NCBI GenBank assembly: GCA_902788605.1 | Contig: CADAKX010000026.1 | Location: 1-52,206, forward strand | Source of the DNA: an uncultured Prevotellaceae bacterium | GTDB taxonomy: Bacteria > Bacteroidota > Bacteroidia > Bacteroidales > Bacteroidaceae | DNA length: 52,206 bases | Direction: 5' to 3' | In this document: piece by piece, positions 25,027 through 34,328 of the stretch | How the letters are laid out: every line of letters begins with the position of its first letter | Numbering within the stretch: the stretch's first letter is position 1 | Program-made: the position numbers and the translations under genes | The notes under the pieces: generated by a model | Seen by the model: only the letters and a program-made list of their open reading frames with translations | Databases searched by the model: none | What the model was told of the DNA's origin: nothing

Positions 25027-26592
25027 TTAAAAAGGAACGGGATAGTTGAACGTCAGACGTTCGCCTGTAGTGGGGTCGTTAAACGACAGCGTCTCGGCAT
25101 GTAGATACAGACGGTCTGTCTTTTCCTGACCATAGAGCGGGTCGCCCTTGATGGGATTGTTGAGGCCCTGCTGGTGGGCGCAATGCACGCGCAACTGATG
25201 GGTGCGTCCTGTGTGGGGAATGAGTCGGATGCGATGATTCCCCAAGGCTTGATATTCAGTCAGGGCAGGCTTGCCGTTCTCTGTATCCACCACCTGTCGA
25301 GGCCTATCCATTGGGTCGGGCCGCAAGGGAAGGTCTATCTTGCCGCACCCCTCTACGTCGTGCTCCAACACAGCCACATATTCCTTTCGCACACTGCGAC
25401 TCAGAAACTGCTGTTGCAGGTGGTGATAGGCGTCCTTAGTCAGCGCCACCACCATCACTCCTGATGTGTCCATGTCGAGTCGGTGCACCATATAGACCTC
25501 AGGACGCTCTGCTTTGAGGATGCTCTCTACCGATGGGGTCTCGATGAGGCCAGGCACAGACAGTAGTCCTGCAGGCTTATAGACCACGAGGAAGGTCGTC
25601 GTCTCGTGGATAATCGTGGGACGAATCGTGGCTGCAGACTTTTCTGATGTCATCGGCAGCATCCATCCCAGAATGGGCTTGCACTTTCCTCGGCAGGCGG
25701 GATAATAGTGGTTGTGATGACGCACTTCCATGCGAGGCGAGCGCCCTTGCCAGAACTCGGCGATACTCAGCGGACGCAGATGGTGAAGGAAGGCAAACTG
25801 CAACAGTTTGGGAGCGCAACACTCACCAGAGCCCGATGGGGGCACCCCTTGGGGCGTATCTATAAAGATGTCCGTGAGCGAACGGAGGTCGCCCTGGGCA
25901 TTGGCCATCAGAAAGTGGTCAAAGAGCCAGCGCTGCAATGCATCAGAGCGTTGTTTGCGCTCCTGTTTCAGTTGCGACAGCTGGTCGTCAAAGGGCTTCA
26001 GGCCATTCTCGGCCTCTGCTATCTGCTCGTTCCAGCGGGCCTTCAGGCGTCGCAACTCTGCCTTCTGAAACTGACTCTCGCGAATCATGGCCTCCGTCTC
26101 GCCCTCAGCCTTGCGCTGGGCATCGCGCTGGGCCTTAGCCTGCTGCATCATGGCCTTATAGGCTTCTGTCTCTTGTGTGGCCTGCTGTCTCATGCTTGCC
26201 AACGCTTTCTGAAGGTCCAAATATTGACATGACGTCTCCAACGCCTTTACCTGCTGATTGATTGACGAGATGCGCGCTTCCTCTTGCTTGAAATAGTCAT
26301 CAGGCTGCAGGTAGTCGAACACGGCAGGCACAAACCAAGGCCAGTCCTCGCGCCCTCCAATCTGTCCGCTATAGGCAGCCAGGAAGCCAAGTGTGCCCTG
26401 CTGGTCTTCACACACCAGCACGCCAAACATCTTCCCGCTTTCCACCTCTTCGGCCCATTCCTCGTGTGCCTTCAAATAGGCACGCACCTCATTGGCCGCC
26501 AATAAACAAAGCGGATGAGGCTCGTAGTCCAGCGGATTGTTCATCCGTTCTGGTCGAGGCAATGAGCTATGTAAAGGGTGAAACTCTGTCAT
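25027..26592 (-). CDS. RluA-family RNA pseudouridine synthase with long coiled-coil N-terminus
   Basis: 521 aa from the ATG at 26592; the in-frame ATG at 26655 lies upstream of the promoter and is rejected. The C-terminal ~210 residues are an RluA catalytic domain: VVYKPAGLLSVPG, the active-site HRLDMDTSGVMV (catalytic Asp), RPDPMDRPRQVV and HTGRTHQLRVH. The first ~300 residues are an extension containing a long predicted coiled coil (about 130-230, rich in Gln, Lys and Glu). The enzyme isomerises uridine in rRNA or tRNA; target unknown. First gene of an operon with two SF1 helicases. Confidence 0.88.
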   Translation of the reverse strand: MTEFHPLHSSLPRPERMNNPLDYEPHPLCLLAANEVRAYLKAHEEWAEEVESGKMFGVLVCEDQQGTLGFLAAYSGQIGGREDWPWFVPAVFDYLQPDDYFKQEEARISSINQQVKALETSCQYLDLQKALASMRQQATQETEAYKAMMQQAKAQRDAQRKAEGETEAMIRESQFQKAELRRLKARWNEQIAEAENGLKPFDDQLSQLKQERKQRSDALQRWLFDHFLMANAQGDLRSLTDIFIDTPQGVPPSGSGECCAPKLLQFAFLHHLRPLSIAEFWQGRSPRMEVRHHNHYYPACRGKCKPILGWMLPMTSEKSAATIRPTIIHETTTFLVVYKPAGLLSVPGLIETPSVESILKAERPEVYMVHRLDMDTSGVMVVALTKDAYHHLQQQFLSRSVRKEYVAVLEHDVEGCGKIDLPLRPDPMDRPRQVVDTENGKPALTEYQALGNHRIRLIPHTGRTHQLRVHCAHQQGLNNPIKGDPLYGQEKTDRLYLHAETLSFNDPTTGERLTFNYPVPF

Positions 26593-26600
26593 GTTGAGTG

Positions 26601-26631
26601 CAAAGTTACGAATAAGTGCGCATACTACCAA
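26601..26631 (-). promoter_or_regulatory. -33/-7 promoter of the RluA-helicase operon (near-leaderless)
   Basis: On the minus strand TTGG (26628-26631) is followed after 19 nt by TAACTTTG (26601-26608). Only 8 nt separate the -7 element from the ATG. Confidence 0.65.
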
Positions 26632-26798
26632 GACGAAGTTATGATTTCTTTTCATTCAAGTTTAAATACGTCAACAAAAATTCTACATTAAAAATGTACA
26701 AGCAATTGCTACATACTCAATAAAATGGGTCAATATCGAACAATCTGCTGGACATTATTACAACATTTTCGTTAATCTTTGTAAAATATGAACAGATA

Positions 26799-26830
26799 TT
26801 TGTTTTCAACAAAAATTGTTAGTAACTTTG
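26799..26830 (+). promoter_or_regulatory. -33/-7 promoter of the pilus operon
   Basis: TTTG (26799-26802), a 20-nt spacer and TAACTTTG (26823-26830) match the Bacteroidetes consensus at both elements. The spacer contains the dyad AACAAAAATTGTT (26808-26820), a possible operator. The transcript would have a ~45-nt leader containing a four-codon ORF (26857-26871). No inverted repeats suggesting an invertible promoter were seen nearby. Confidence 0.75.
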
Positions 26831-26880
26831 CATCCAAATCAAAAAAAGAAGCTTCGATGTTAATAACATAACTCCTAAAG

Positions 26881-28293
26881 GTGAGAAGATTAGTCAACGG
26901 TATACTACAAAACTTATTAGTTTTGGCTTTTTTCTGTTCTGGTCAATCGTCTGCATTGGCTCAGATGCCAGATTCGTCGCTCTATAAACAGTTACCTAAG
27001 TATCCGTTTGTCTTCGTATCAGATTCCATTGTTACATCGCCGCCTGTCATTACCGACTCCTTGTTTGACATCGTTGCACGTGGTATCCGTTTTCGTGTTA
27101 ATCGCACCGAACTACTGAATGACGATCCCTTTATCCCTCTTTACAACGATAGCTTGGTGCCCTGGCTCAAGCAAAACAATCTGGTGCTGCGTGAGGTGTT
27201 TGTCAGGGGAGCAGCCTCACCAGAGGGACCATACGACAATAACGTCCGTTTGAGTCGTGAACGTACCAAACGTTTGATAGAATTTCTGAGTAGCAATCTT
27301 GACCAGCCTATTGCTGACCGTCCTATGAATGCCAAGTGTGTGACAGAGGACTATGCTTATCTGGTGAAACTGATGGAACTGGCTGGTGATGCAGAATATG
27401 AACGGGTGAAGGCTATCTGGGAGCAAAGTCACGGCGATGAACGTCTTTGCAAGCGCAAATTGATGGCTCTGAATGGTGGACGGACTTGGAAGCGTCTATT
27501 AGAAGTTTATTTTCCCTCCCTTCGTCAAAGTCGTGTGGTATTATGGTTTGCTGTCAGTCCGAAGCACTTGCCAATTTCAGCCTATCAGTTTACGGCTAAG
27601 ACTGAAGAACTTGACATCCCCGATCTTCCTACTTTCATCTCGTTACCAACAGCACCAACAACAGAGGTGGTGAAGGAATATGCCAGACGCCACATGATTG
27701 CAGCAAGAACAAACCTGTTGCATGATTTCCTCTATGTACCGCAGTTTGGTTTTGCATCTGGTGGAAATATCCAGTTAGAGTACTATCCGCTTTTGGGGCA
27801 TTATACATTTAACGCTGGTTTTACTTTTCACAATCATCGTCATTGGAGTACACACAAATTCTTTCAAATGCGTGACGCCCAACTGGAACTGCGTCGATAC
27901 TTCCAAGGAGATGGTGCTTTTCTTGGACCCTATGTGGGAACTTATCTGGAAGGAACAGTATATGGCATTGGATTCAGTGCCACAAAAGGTTGGGAAGGTG
28001 AAGGTGGAGGCGCAGGTCTTTCTTTGGGCTACACCTGCAACCTGAATAAGAAGGGCAGTCTGCGTCTGGAGTTGAGTATGAGTGTTGGTGCTTTCATTAC
28101 CCGTTACGACCCTTATGTATGGGGCAATCCTATAAATGGAACCATTGACGGACGTTACTATTATGATTATCTTGGCAGCACCAGTAAGTTCAGAGAGCGC
28201 AATCACCGTTTCATGTGGTGGGGCCCAACGAATGCCGGCATCCATCTGACCTACGATATTATTTACAGGAAGAAAAAGGAGGTCATGAAATGA
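26881..28293 (+). CDS. OmpA-like/DUF3575 outer-membrane protein of the pilus operon
   Basis: 470 aa starting at GTG; no suitable ATG is in frame. A signal peptide ends near ALAQ (residue 28). The N-terminal half resembles OmpA-type domains (VFVRGAASPEGPYDNNVRLS followed by RERTKRLIEFL). The C-terminal half is a DUF3575 beta-barrel (ARTNLLHDFLYVPQFGFASG, GPYVGTYLEG, GAGLSLGYTCNL). DUF3575 proteins regularly accompany FimA/Mfa loci in Bacteroidales, probably as an outer-membrane anchor or assembly platform. First gene of the 13-gene operon; its 3' end overlaps the DUF5119 gene by 4 bp (ATGA). Confidence 0.82.
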   Translation: MRRLVNGILQNLLVLAFFCSGQSSALAQMPDSSLYKQLPKYPFVFVSDSIVTSPPVITDSLFDIVARGIRFRVNRTELLNDDPFIPLYNDSLVPWLKQNNLVLREVFVRGAASPEGPYDNNVRLSRERTKRLIEFLSSNLDQPIADRPMNAKCVTEDYAYLVKLMELAGDAEYERVKAIWEQSHGDERLCKRKLMALNGGRTWKRLLEVYFPSLRQSRVVLWFAVSPKHLPISAYQFTAKTEELDIPDLPTFISLPTAPTTEVVKEYARRHMIAARTNLLHDFLYVPQFGFASGGNIQLEYYPLLGHYTFNAGFTFHNHRHWSTHKFFQMRDAQLELRRYFQGDGAFLGPYVGTYLEGTVYGIGFSATKGWEGEGGGAGLSLGYTCNLNKKGSLRLELSMSVGAFITRYDPYVWGNPINGTIDGRYYYDYLGSTSKFRERNHRFMWWGPTNAGIHLTYDIIYRKKKEVMK

Positions 28294-29453
28294 AACGTTT
28301 ACACCTTATATATATAGTAGGCTTGCTGCTATGCATGACCTCGTGCATCGAACCACCTTTGCATTTGCCTGGACAGGATTTGGAGGTTTTGTTTCCACAA
28401 GTAGAGACTGATCTCTCTGTGGTGTGGGACCATGAGGTTGACCTTCAGAGTGAATGGTACTATGGTTGGGACCTGAAAGACGACTCTCTGTGGGGGAGTC
28501 TTGGCTATCCCACGCCTTTACGCTTTGAGGTGCGTCGTTATTATAAAGGAGAGGATCTCTATGCCAAGCACGACAACGTGGATGCATTTACAACAAGCAC
28601 CAATAAGTTCCGTCGCTATTTCCAGTTTGGATATTACGATATGTTGTTCTATAGTGATATCGACTCGAAGGACGGCACGCAGGTTTTGGTGATGAACGAG
28701 ACGTTGGACTCTATCACAGCCACCACAACAGGTACTCGTGGCATCTCACGAAGTATCCTGGATAAAAGTAGGTCTGCCAACGATTCAACGGGAGCGATCG
28801 GACTTCTTAACCAGCCAGAAATATTCTATGGTGCTTATCCAGAGAACATCTATATATCGCGCGACCTGAGTGACTATGAGTACGACCCTCTGGAGAATGT
28901 CTATATTAAGCATTTGGAAGCGACGTTGCGCCCATTGGTATACATTTATCTGGTGCAGTTTATCCTCTACAACAATGAGGATGGCAAAATCAAGGGTATC
29001 AATGGCAATGCTGCCCTTTCGTCGATGGCGAGCAGTACAAACGTAAACACTGGACATACGAGTTATAGGCCAGCCTTGGTATACTTCAATACACGTATGA
29101 AGAAAGATATCATGGTGAAGGGTAAGAAGAGTGATATTATCGGAGGTAAGCTAACGACTTTCGGACTCTGTGACAATGAGCCGTTTACTCGCTCAGGTGC
29201 TCTTTACACAGGCTCACGTTCTAACTTGAAAAACTACCTGTATTATGATCTGATATGGAGTAATAACCAGGTGCAGACCTATGAGTTTGATGTTACAGAC
29301 CAATGCCTGTCTCAGGCGCATGGTGGCATTCTCACCGTATGGATTGACTGTTCGACGCTAACACCACCAGATCCAGGAGAAACGGGCAGTGGTAGTCTGT
29401 TCATTCCTACGGTAGAGGATTACGATGAGGTTTTCTGGGAAATAGAGATTTAA
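28290..29453 (+). CDS. DUF5119 family lipoprotein of the pilus operon
   Basis: 387 aa from the ATG overlapping the previous stop (ATGA). Lipobox LCMTSC gives Cys18. The mature protein (LSVVWDHEVDLQSEWYYGWD, TPLRFEVRRYYKG, ENIYISRDLSDYEYDP, ATLRPLVYIYLVQFILY) fits DUF5119, found next to DUF3575 and fimbrillin genes in Bacteroidales. The alternating strand pattern in the middle recalls fimbrillin folds, but it lacks the Thr-Arg site shared by the eleven downstream proteins. An accessory or anchor role is likely. Confidence 0.75.
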   Translation: MKRLHLIYIVGLLLCMTSCIEPPLHLPGQDLEVLFPQVETDLSVVWDHEVDLQSEWYYGWDLKDDSLWGSLGYPTPLRFEVRRYYKGEDLYAKHDNVDAFTTSTNKFRRYFQFGYYDMLFYSDIDSKDGTQVLVMNETLDSITATTTGTRGISRSILDKSRSANDSTGAIGLLNQPEIFYGAYPENIYISRDLSDYEYDPLENVYIKHLEATLRPLVYIYLVQFILYNNEDGKIKGINGNAALSSMASSTNVNTGHTSYRPALVYFNTRMKKDIMVKGKKSDIIGGKLTTFGLCDNEPFTRSGALYTGSRSNLKNYLYYDLIWSNNQVQTYEFDVTDQCLSQAHGGILTVWIDCSTLTPPDPGETGSGSLFIPTVEDYDEVFWEIEI

Positions 29454-29489
29454 TCATTATATTAACAACATTATTAACATTTTCTACAA

Positions 29490-30911
29490 ATGAAAAAAAC
29501 AGTATTTTTAGCAGCTGCTGCTGTGGCTTTGGCCAGCTGTAGTAGCGACGAGTTGGTAAACAACTCTGCAGTCAACGAGGCTCCTATCGCCTTCAACGTA
29601 GGCCAAAAGAACATCACACGTGCTGATGTAGATGATTCTAAGAATCTTGAAAAGAATGGTCACTACAACTTTGGTGTTTGGGCTTACAAAACAAGAACTT
29701 CGGGTGATCCTACAAGCCAGCTTGTTATGGATAACTATTTGGTAGGTTACTCTAATGAGACAGACAAGAAAGGTTACGAACACTCTGGTAGTACTACATG
29801 GGCAGGTACTATTGGTGACCAAGATGATCACACGTCTCCTTGGTTCTATGAGAAGCTTGGTAATAAAGAATATACTTACACCGGTACTGATGGCTACTAT
29901 AAAAACGATGCTGCTGATGCTGCCTTTATGTCTGCCAACGATTATCAGTATCTTCGTTATTGGGACTTGGCTTATACCAATACAAACTTCTACGCTTATG
30001 CACCTTATTGTAATACCGCGAATGGTGTAACTTTTGCAGATTCAAAGATTACTGTAAGTAAGAGTGCCAATACAGCTGGTTATGATAATCCTGAAGAGCA
30101 TGATTTTATCTACGCAGGTGCACAGGCTACTAATGCCGATAAAAAGGATGTAAAACTCACCTTCAAGCACCTTGGTGCTATCGTTAAGGTTGCTTTCCGT
30201 GAGAATGTGAACGGTTATAAAGTACAGTTGATCAACGTAAAAGAAAGTAGCTCTGATCCAAATGAAAAGTTAGGTGTTCAGGCAACATCAGCAAAAGTAA
30301 GTGGCACCACATATATTCATTCTACTGGTGATTCTAATGCTCCATACGTAACTTATTTGACCGGTTGTAAAGCTACTATCGATTTTAATAATAGTACAAC
30401 TTCGAGTATAACTTCGCCAAAAGTTACAGTAGATGATTCAGACGTAACTCCTTCATCAGACAACTTGATGTTTGATATTCCTACAACAGTAGGCGAAAAA
30501 GGTTTGAAAGAATTTACTAAGAATAGTAAAACATATAAAGTACTTCCTGAGGAGTCTGATAACAAATATGCAGTATCACCTACAACTTATTATGCTGTAG
30601 TACAGCCAACAGATAGTGAAACTGGTTTTACTTTCCACATTTCTTATAATCTGATTGCCGAGGATAATGGTGAGGTAGTTACTGTTCGTGATGCACGTGT
30701 ATTTGTTCCTGCTACTCAGGTTTGTTGGGAGTCAAACACATCTTATACTTATAACTTTACAATCTCTCAGGTTTCAACAGGAACAACCGATCCAACTGTT
30801 ACTCCAAACCTTGATGATCCTACAGTTCCTGTTGGTACTGTTGTTCCTATTGTATTTGATGGTGCAATTATCACAGATTACGAAGCTGTTTCAAAAGAGA
30901 ATGGCATTTAA
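29490..30911 (+). CDS. Fimbrillin family lipoprotein (single domain, candidate major pilin)
   Basis: 473 aa, lipobox ASC at Cys17, followed by SSDELVNNSAVNEAPIAFNV and a Thr-Arg at 43-44, the expected processing site. The body has FimA/Mfa-like landmarks: RYWDLAYTNTNFYAYAPYCN, KLTFKHLGAIVKVAFREN and a late ESNTSYTYNFTISQV. It is the first pilin gene and is visibly more AT-rich than the distal pilin genes. Size and position make it the best candidate for the stalk subunit, which is inference. The stop overlaps the next ATG by 11 bp. Confidence 0.82.
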   Translation: MKKTVFLAAAAVALASCSSDELVNNSAVNEAPIAFNVGQKNITRADVDDSKNLEKNGHYNFGVWAYKTRTSGDPTSQLVMDNYLVGYSNETDKKGYEHSGSTTWAGTIGDQDDHTSPWFYEKLGNKEYTYTGTDGYYKNDAADAAFMSANDYQYLRYWDLAYTNTNFYAYAPYCNTANGVTFADSKITVSKSANTAGYDNPEEHDFIYAGAQATNADKKDVKLTFKHLGAIVKVAFRENVNGYKVQLINVKESSSDPNEKLGVQATSAKVSGTTYIHSTGDSNAPYVTYLTGCKATIDFNNSTTSSITSPKVTVDDSDVTPSSDNLMFDIPTTVGEKGLKEFTKNSKTYKVLPEESDNKYAVSPTTYYAVVQPTDSETGFTFHISYNLIAEDNGEVVTVRDARVFVPATQVCWESNTSYTYNFTISQVSTGTTDPTVTPNLDDPTVPVGTVVPIVFDGAIITDYEAVSKENGI

Positions 30912-32100
30912 TCATTTAAACTCTATATCATGCTGGTGGGTTGGCGCACTTTTGTGTGCCAGCCTTTCGGCATGTTCTTCTGATACAACAATTCTTGATG
31001 TTGAGGAGCATCATGACGATGTTCCTATGCAGTTTAGTCAGGCTGAAATTAATTCACCTGCAACTCGTGCTGAGACTGTTAATAGTTTAACAACAGGCTT
31101 TCTGGTTAGCTGTTGGAAAGCTTTCGCCAGCACCAATCAGCAGGTGGTGATGGATAAATACGAGGTAAAATATAACATAGACTTATGGACTAATAATTCA
31201 AGGTGGGACTATGTGGGCACGAAGTCCACCGATGATTATTATCAGGATCAGTATCAGCGTTATTGGGATGCATCGGCTTTCCCTTACCGTTTCTATGCTA
31301 TTAGTCCCTGTCCTGCTGCTACAGATATCGATAACTTCACGTTGACAGATACAAAGTTGGAGATTCCAACTGCAGCAACCTATGTTTGCCAGACCTGCAA
31401 TAACGGCGTCTTAACTACAGGCGCTGAGCCCTATATGCCTGCACAGGTGGAGTGCCCTGATGGTTCTAACAATAATGATGTTGATTTACTAAACAGCAAT
31501 GCAATAATTAATAAGGACCACACCCAGAATGGCGCTACCACTACTTACGAGCGCTATGTGGCATTGCCCTTCCATCATCTTACCTCAAAGGTACGTTTTG
31601 CCATCTATAGTAGCAATGGTGCTACATTTAAACTCAGCAATATTAAGATTAAGGCTCAACGAACTGATGGCTTCATTACATCTGCCAATGGCTATACAGC
31701 CGATCTTACTACAACAGACATGCTTTCAGGGCAATTCACGAAAACTACTGCTGAAAATACAGGCTGCATGTTGCTTATCGATGAAGGCTTCGACAATGCT
31801 GCATCATTTGATAAATCAGAACCTTATTGGTTCCAGTGCAAAGATGGTATGTTGCAGATACCTCAGCAGGATGTTAAGTTGTCGATATCGTTCGATATCA
31901 ACAATACCCCCCATAGCGATATTCCTATCGCTGTCAAAAACGGAGAAAATACTATCGATTCCTTCACTTGGGAGTCGAACAAAATATATACCTATCTTAT
32001 CAATATCAGCGATATTAATCCGCTGGCCATCGAGTTTAGTGCCGAGTTAGCTCCTTGGATAGAAGTTTATGGCAGTATCGAGACTAATCTCGAACAATAG
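30901..32100 (+). CDS. Fimbrillin family lipoprotein (single domain)
   Basis: 399 aa from the ATG at 30901, inside the end of the previous gene; a longer frame upstream has no signal sequence. Lipobox LSAC at Cys25 and Thr-Arg at 55-56. Fimbrillin landmarks are RYWDASAFPYRFYAISPCPA, VALPFHHLTSKVRFAIYSSN and SFTWESNKIYTYLINISDIN. It resembles the preceding protein in layout and is probably its close partner in the fibre. Confidence 0.82.
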   Translation: MAFNHLNSISCWWVGALLCASLSACSSDTTILDVEEHHDDVPMQFSQAEINSPATRAETVNSLTTGFLVSCWKAFASTNQQVVMDKYEVKYNIDLWTNNSRWDYVGTKSTDDYYQDQYQRYWDASAFPYRFYAISPCPAATDIDNFTLTDTKLEIPTAATYVCQTCNNGVLTTGAEPYMPAQVECPDGSNNNDVDLLNSNAIINKDHTQNGATTTYERYVALPFHHLTSKVRFAIYSSNGATFKLSNIKIKAQRTDGFITSANGYTADLTTTDMLSGQFTKTTAENTGCMLLIDEGFDNAASFDKSEPYWFQCKDGMLQIPQQDVKLSISFDINNTPHSDIPIAVKNGENTIDSFTWESNKIYTYLINISDINPLAIEFSAELAPWIEVYGSIETNLEQ

Positions 32101-32135
32101 TAAAAACAGAATCAAAACAAAAAAGAATAAAAGAA

Positions 32136-34319
32136 ATGAAACCCCTTTTCTACCCCCTGCTTTTTGCTACCGTACTGGTATCAGCAGCATGTTCAAACGA
32201 CTTGGAGAGTGATGCCAATGTCATCGATCCCAGTAATAAGACCGCTATCTCATTTGTAGGCGAAGACAACTCCGCAGCAATGACACGTTTCGGATTTGCT
32301 GATGCAACACAGATTGCAATGCATATCCGTAGTACACATGCCAAGGATAATTCAAAAATCCGTGAAACTCGCACTTGGGCGACTGCAAAAAAAGATGGAT
32401 CTATGAAAACGGATACTTATTCTGAGATATTGGCTCCTAGTGACGAAAATGTTCGCTATTGGGATGATGCCTATGGTCGCGATGCTCAACTGTCGGTTTT
32501 CGCTGTAGCGGTTCCTAAAACCACGACTGCAACCAACAACGGAAAAACGCTCGTTGACCTGCTTGCAGGTGGCACTACTTGGAGTTCTGGAAAACTCTCA
32601 GAAGAGATTGCTTGGACTGTTTCAGCCGACCAGAGTGGTACCACCACTATCGACGATGAAGACCTTACCTATAGTAATAATATTAGCGAAAACGGTGAAG
32701 GTGGCGCTAAGTCATACAATTACACTGACGAAAAATATACAATCCCAAATGATGGTTATCTGAAGTTCCGCCTGATGGATGACAATCTTTCAGAAGGTCC
32801 TGGTAAGTTCGATCAGGGTAACCTGAAGTTCAACCACGCCTTGAGCCGTGTAACCATCAACCTGAAAAAGGGTACTGGTTATGGAGAAGGAACTTTCAGT
32901 TTTGCTACAGGCACTAACGTAAAATTTCTGAAAGCACCTACCTCTGGTAATTTAGACATTGAGGCTGGCGAATGGAAAGAAGTTGAAACAGGTACCATCA
33001 CCATGATGGGCACTACTGAGTTGGCTTCTGGCGCATCATATTCTTTGATGGCTCAGATTCTGCCTGGCTATGAGATTAAAGAAGGAGTTAATGATAATGT
33101 ATTGGAATTCATTATCGATGACAATAAGTACTTTATCACACAGGATATGATGCTCGATGCACTGAATAAAGGTCAGAAGACAAATGCAACCTCTATTACA
33201 ATGGAAAAGGGTAAGAACTATGTCTTCACGATTACTGTGGGTAAGAGTAAGATTATCAACGTTACTGCCACACTCGAGCCTTGGACATATGTGACTGCAG
33301 AAGACCAGACAATGGATAACTCTCATATCACACTCAACCTCTTTACCAATACTAATGGTAAGGCATGTGACAACTTTGATTTATACAGACTGAATGATAC
33401 GTCCGTCGAGATCAACACAGGTGCAAGTGATGCGACAAACTGGGGCGGAAACTATACTGATAAGGCTGTTAAAGAGAAAAAAGATGGCAAGTGGGAGACC
33501 AGCTGGTTCTTCGAAAACAATAAATCTTTCTATCACTTCCGTACTGTAAAAGAGGGAATTGAAATTAAGGAGAAGGATACAGATAAAGACGACTACTTCG
33601 AAATATCTTCTGGTGCACAGGATGATGACCACGATTATCACTGGGGTGCTCCGTTTATCAATACCACCACCAGTCCCATCCAGTATAGCACGTCGGATGG
33701 TTATACCTCTTTCCTTAGTCCCGCAATTGGTGCCACCAACTCTACCATCAACCTGACAGAGTTGCACATGATGAGCAACATCAATGTGGTACTGCGTACT
33801 ACCAAGTCTACAAGTCCTGATCATGTGGAGCTGGAAGTTGGTTCTAACCAGTGTGAGGTATCTCTGACCTACTTCTATGCAAACGGTCAGGTTAAGATGG
33901 GTAATGGTTTAGTAAGTACATCAGGTGACCTAGAAAGCAGCAAAGCATTCACGAAGCCATATACAGGAATTGATGTAACATCAGATACCAAATATAATAC
34001 AACTGGTATCTTTACCTTTGCTGTTGTACCTCAGGCTTTGGTTCGTGAAACGGGGCCTAATCTCTATGTAGGTATCACTATCAAGACTCCCGATAACAAT
34101 CAATACTATGTTGTTGAGAAGTTGAGCGAAATTGTTGCTTCTAAAAATGGTGGCAGTCAGAACCAGACCGCAAGTGAGAAGATTGCCTTCTGGTATCCCA
34201 ACCACAACTACACCTATACCTTCACTCTGACTAAGACAGGTATCAAGAATGTTACTTGTACAGTTGAGGATTGGGTAAAAGTAACTGCCAACAATCAGGA
34301 TATCACTCTCGAAGACTAA
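32136..34319 (+). CDS. Tandem two-domain fimbrillin lipoprotein
   Basis: 727 aa, lipobox SAAC at Cys19 and Thr-Arg at 50-51. Two fimbrillin-like halves are apparent. The first has VRYWDDAYGRDAQLSVFAVA, LKFNHALSRVTINLKKG and MEKGKNYVFTITVGKSKI, ending near residue 390. The second starts at about HITLNLFTNT and has ELHMMSNINVVLRTT and YPNHNYTYTFTLTKTGI, closing with VEDWVKVTANNQDI. Each half ends with the KNYVFTITVGK / HNYTYTFTLTK type strand. Such duplication could let one subunit occupy two positions in a fibre; this is inference. Confidence 0.8.
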   Translation: MKPLFYPLLFATVLVSAACSNDLESDANVIDPSNKTAISFVGEDNSAAMTRFGFADATQIAMHIRSTHAKDNSKIRETRTWATAKKDGSMKTDTYSEILAPSDENVRYWDDAYGRDAQLSVFAVAVPKTTTATNNGKTLVDLLAGGTTWSSGKLSEEIAWTVSADQSGTTTIDDEDLTYSNNISENGEGGAKSYNYTDEKYTIPNDGYLKFRLMDDNLSEGPGKFDQGNLKFNHALSRVTINLKKGTGYGEGTFSFATGTNVKFLKAPTSGNLDIEAGEWKEVETGTITMMGTTELASGASYSLMAQILPGYEIKEGVNDNVLEFIIDDNKYFITQDMMLDALNKGQKTNATSITMEKGKNYVFTITVGKSKIINVTATLEPWTYVTAEDQTMDNSHITLNLFTNTNGKACDNFDLYRLNDTSVEINTGASDATNWGGNYTDKAVKEKKDGKWETSWFFENNKSFYHFRTVKEGIEIKEKDTDKDDYFEISSGAQDDDHDYHWGAPFINTTTSPIQYSTSDGYTSFLSPAIGATNSTINLTELHMMSNINVVLRTTKSTSPDHVELEVGSNQCEVSLTYFYANGQVKMGNGLVSTSGDLESSKAFTKPYTGIDVTSDTKYNTTGIFTFAVVPQALVRETGPNLYVGITIKTPDNNQYYVVEKLSEIVASKNGGSQNQTASEKIAFWYPNHNYTYTFTLTKTGIKNVTCTVEDWVKVTANNQDITLED

Positions 34320-34328
34320 TTCTCTGTA

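Noticed and set aside
26656-26880. A possible invertible (phase-variable) promoter before the pilus operon
   Set aside because: No pair of inverted repeats flanks the promoter and no invertase gene is in the window; only small local dyads were found.
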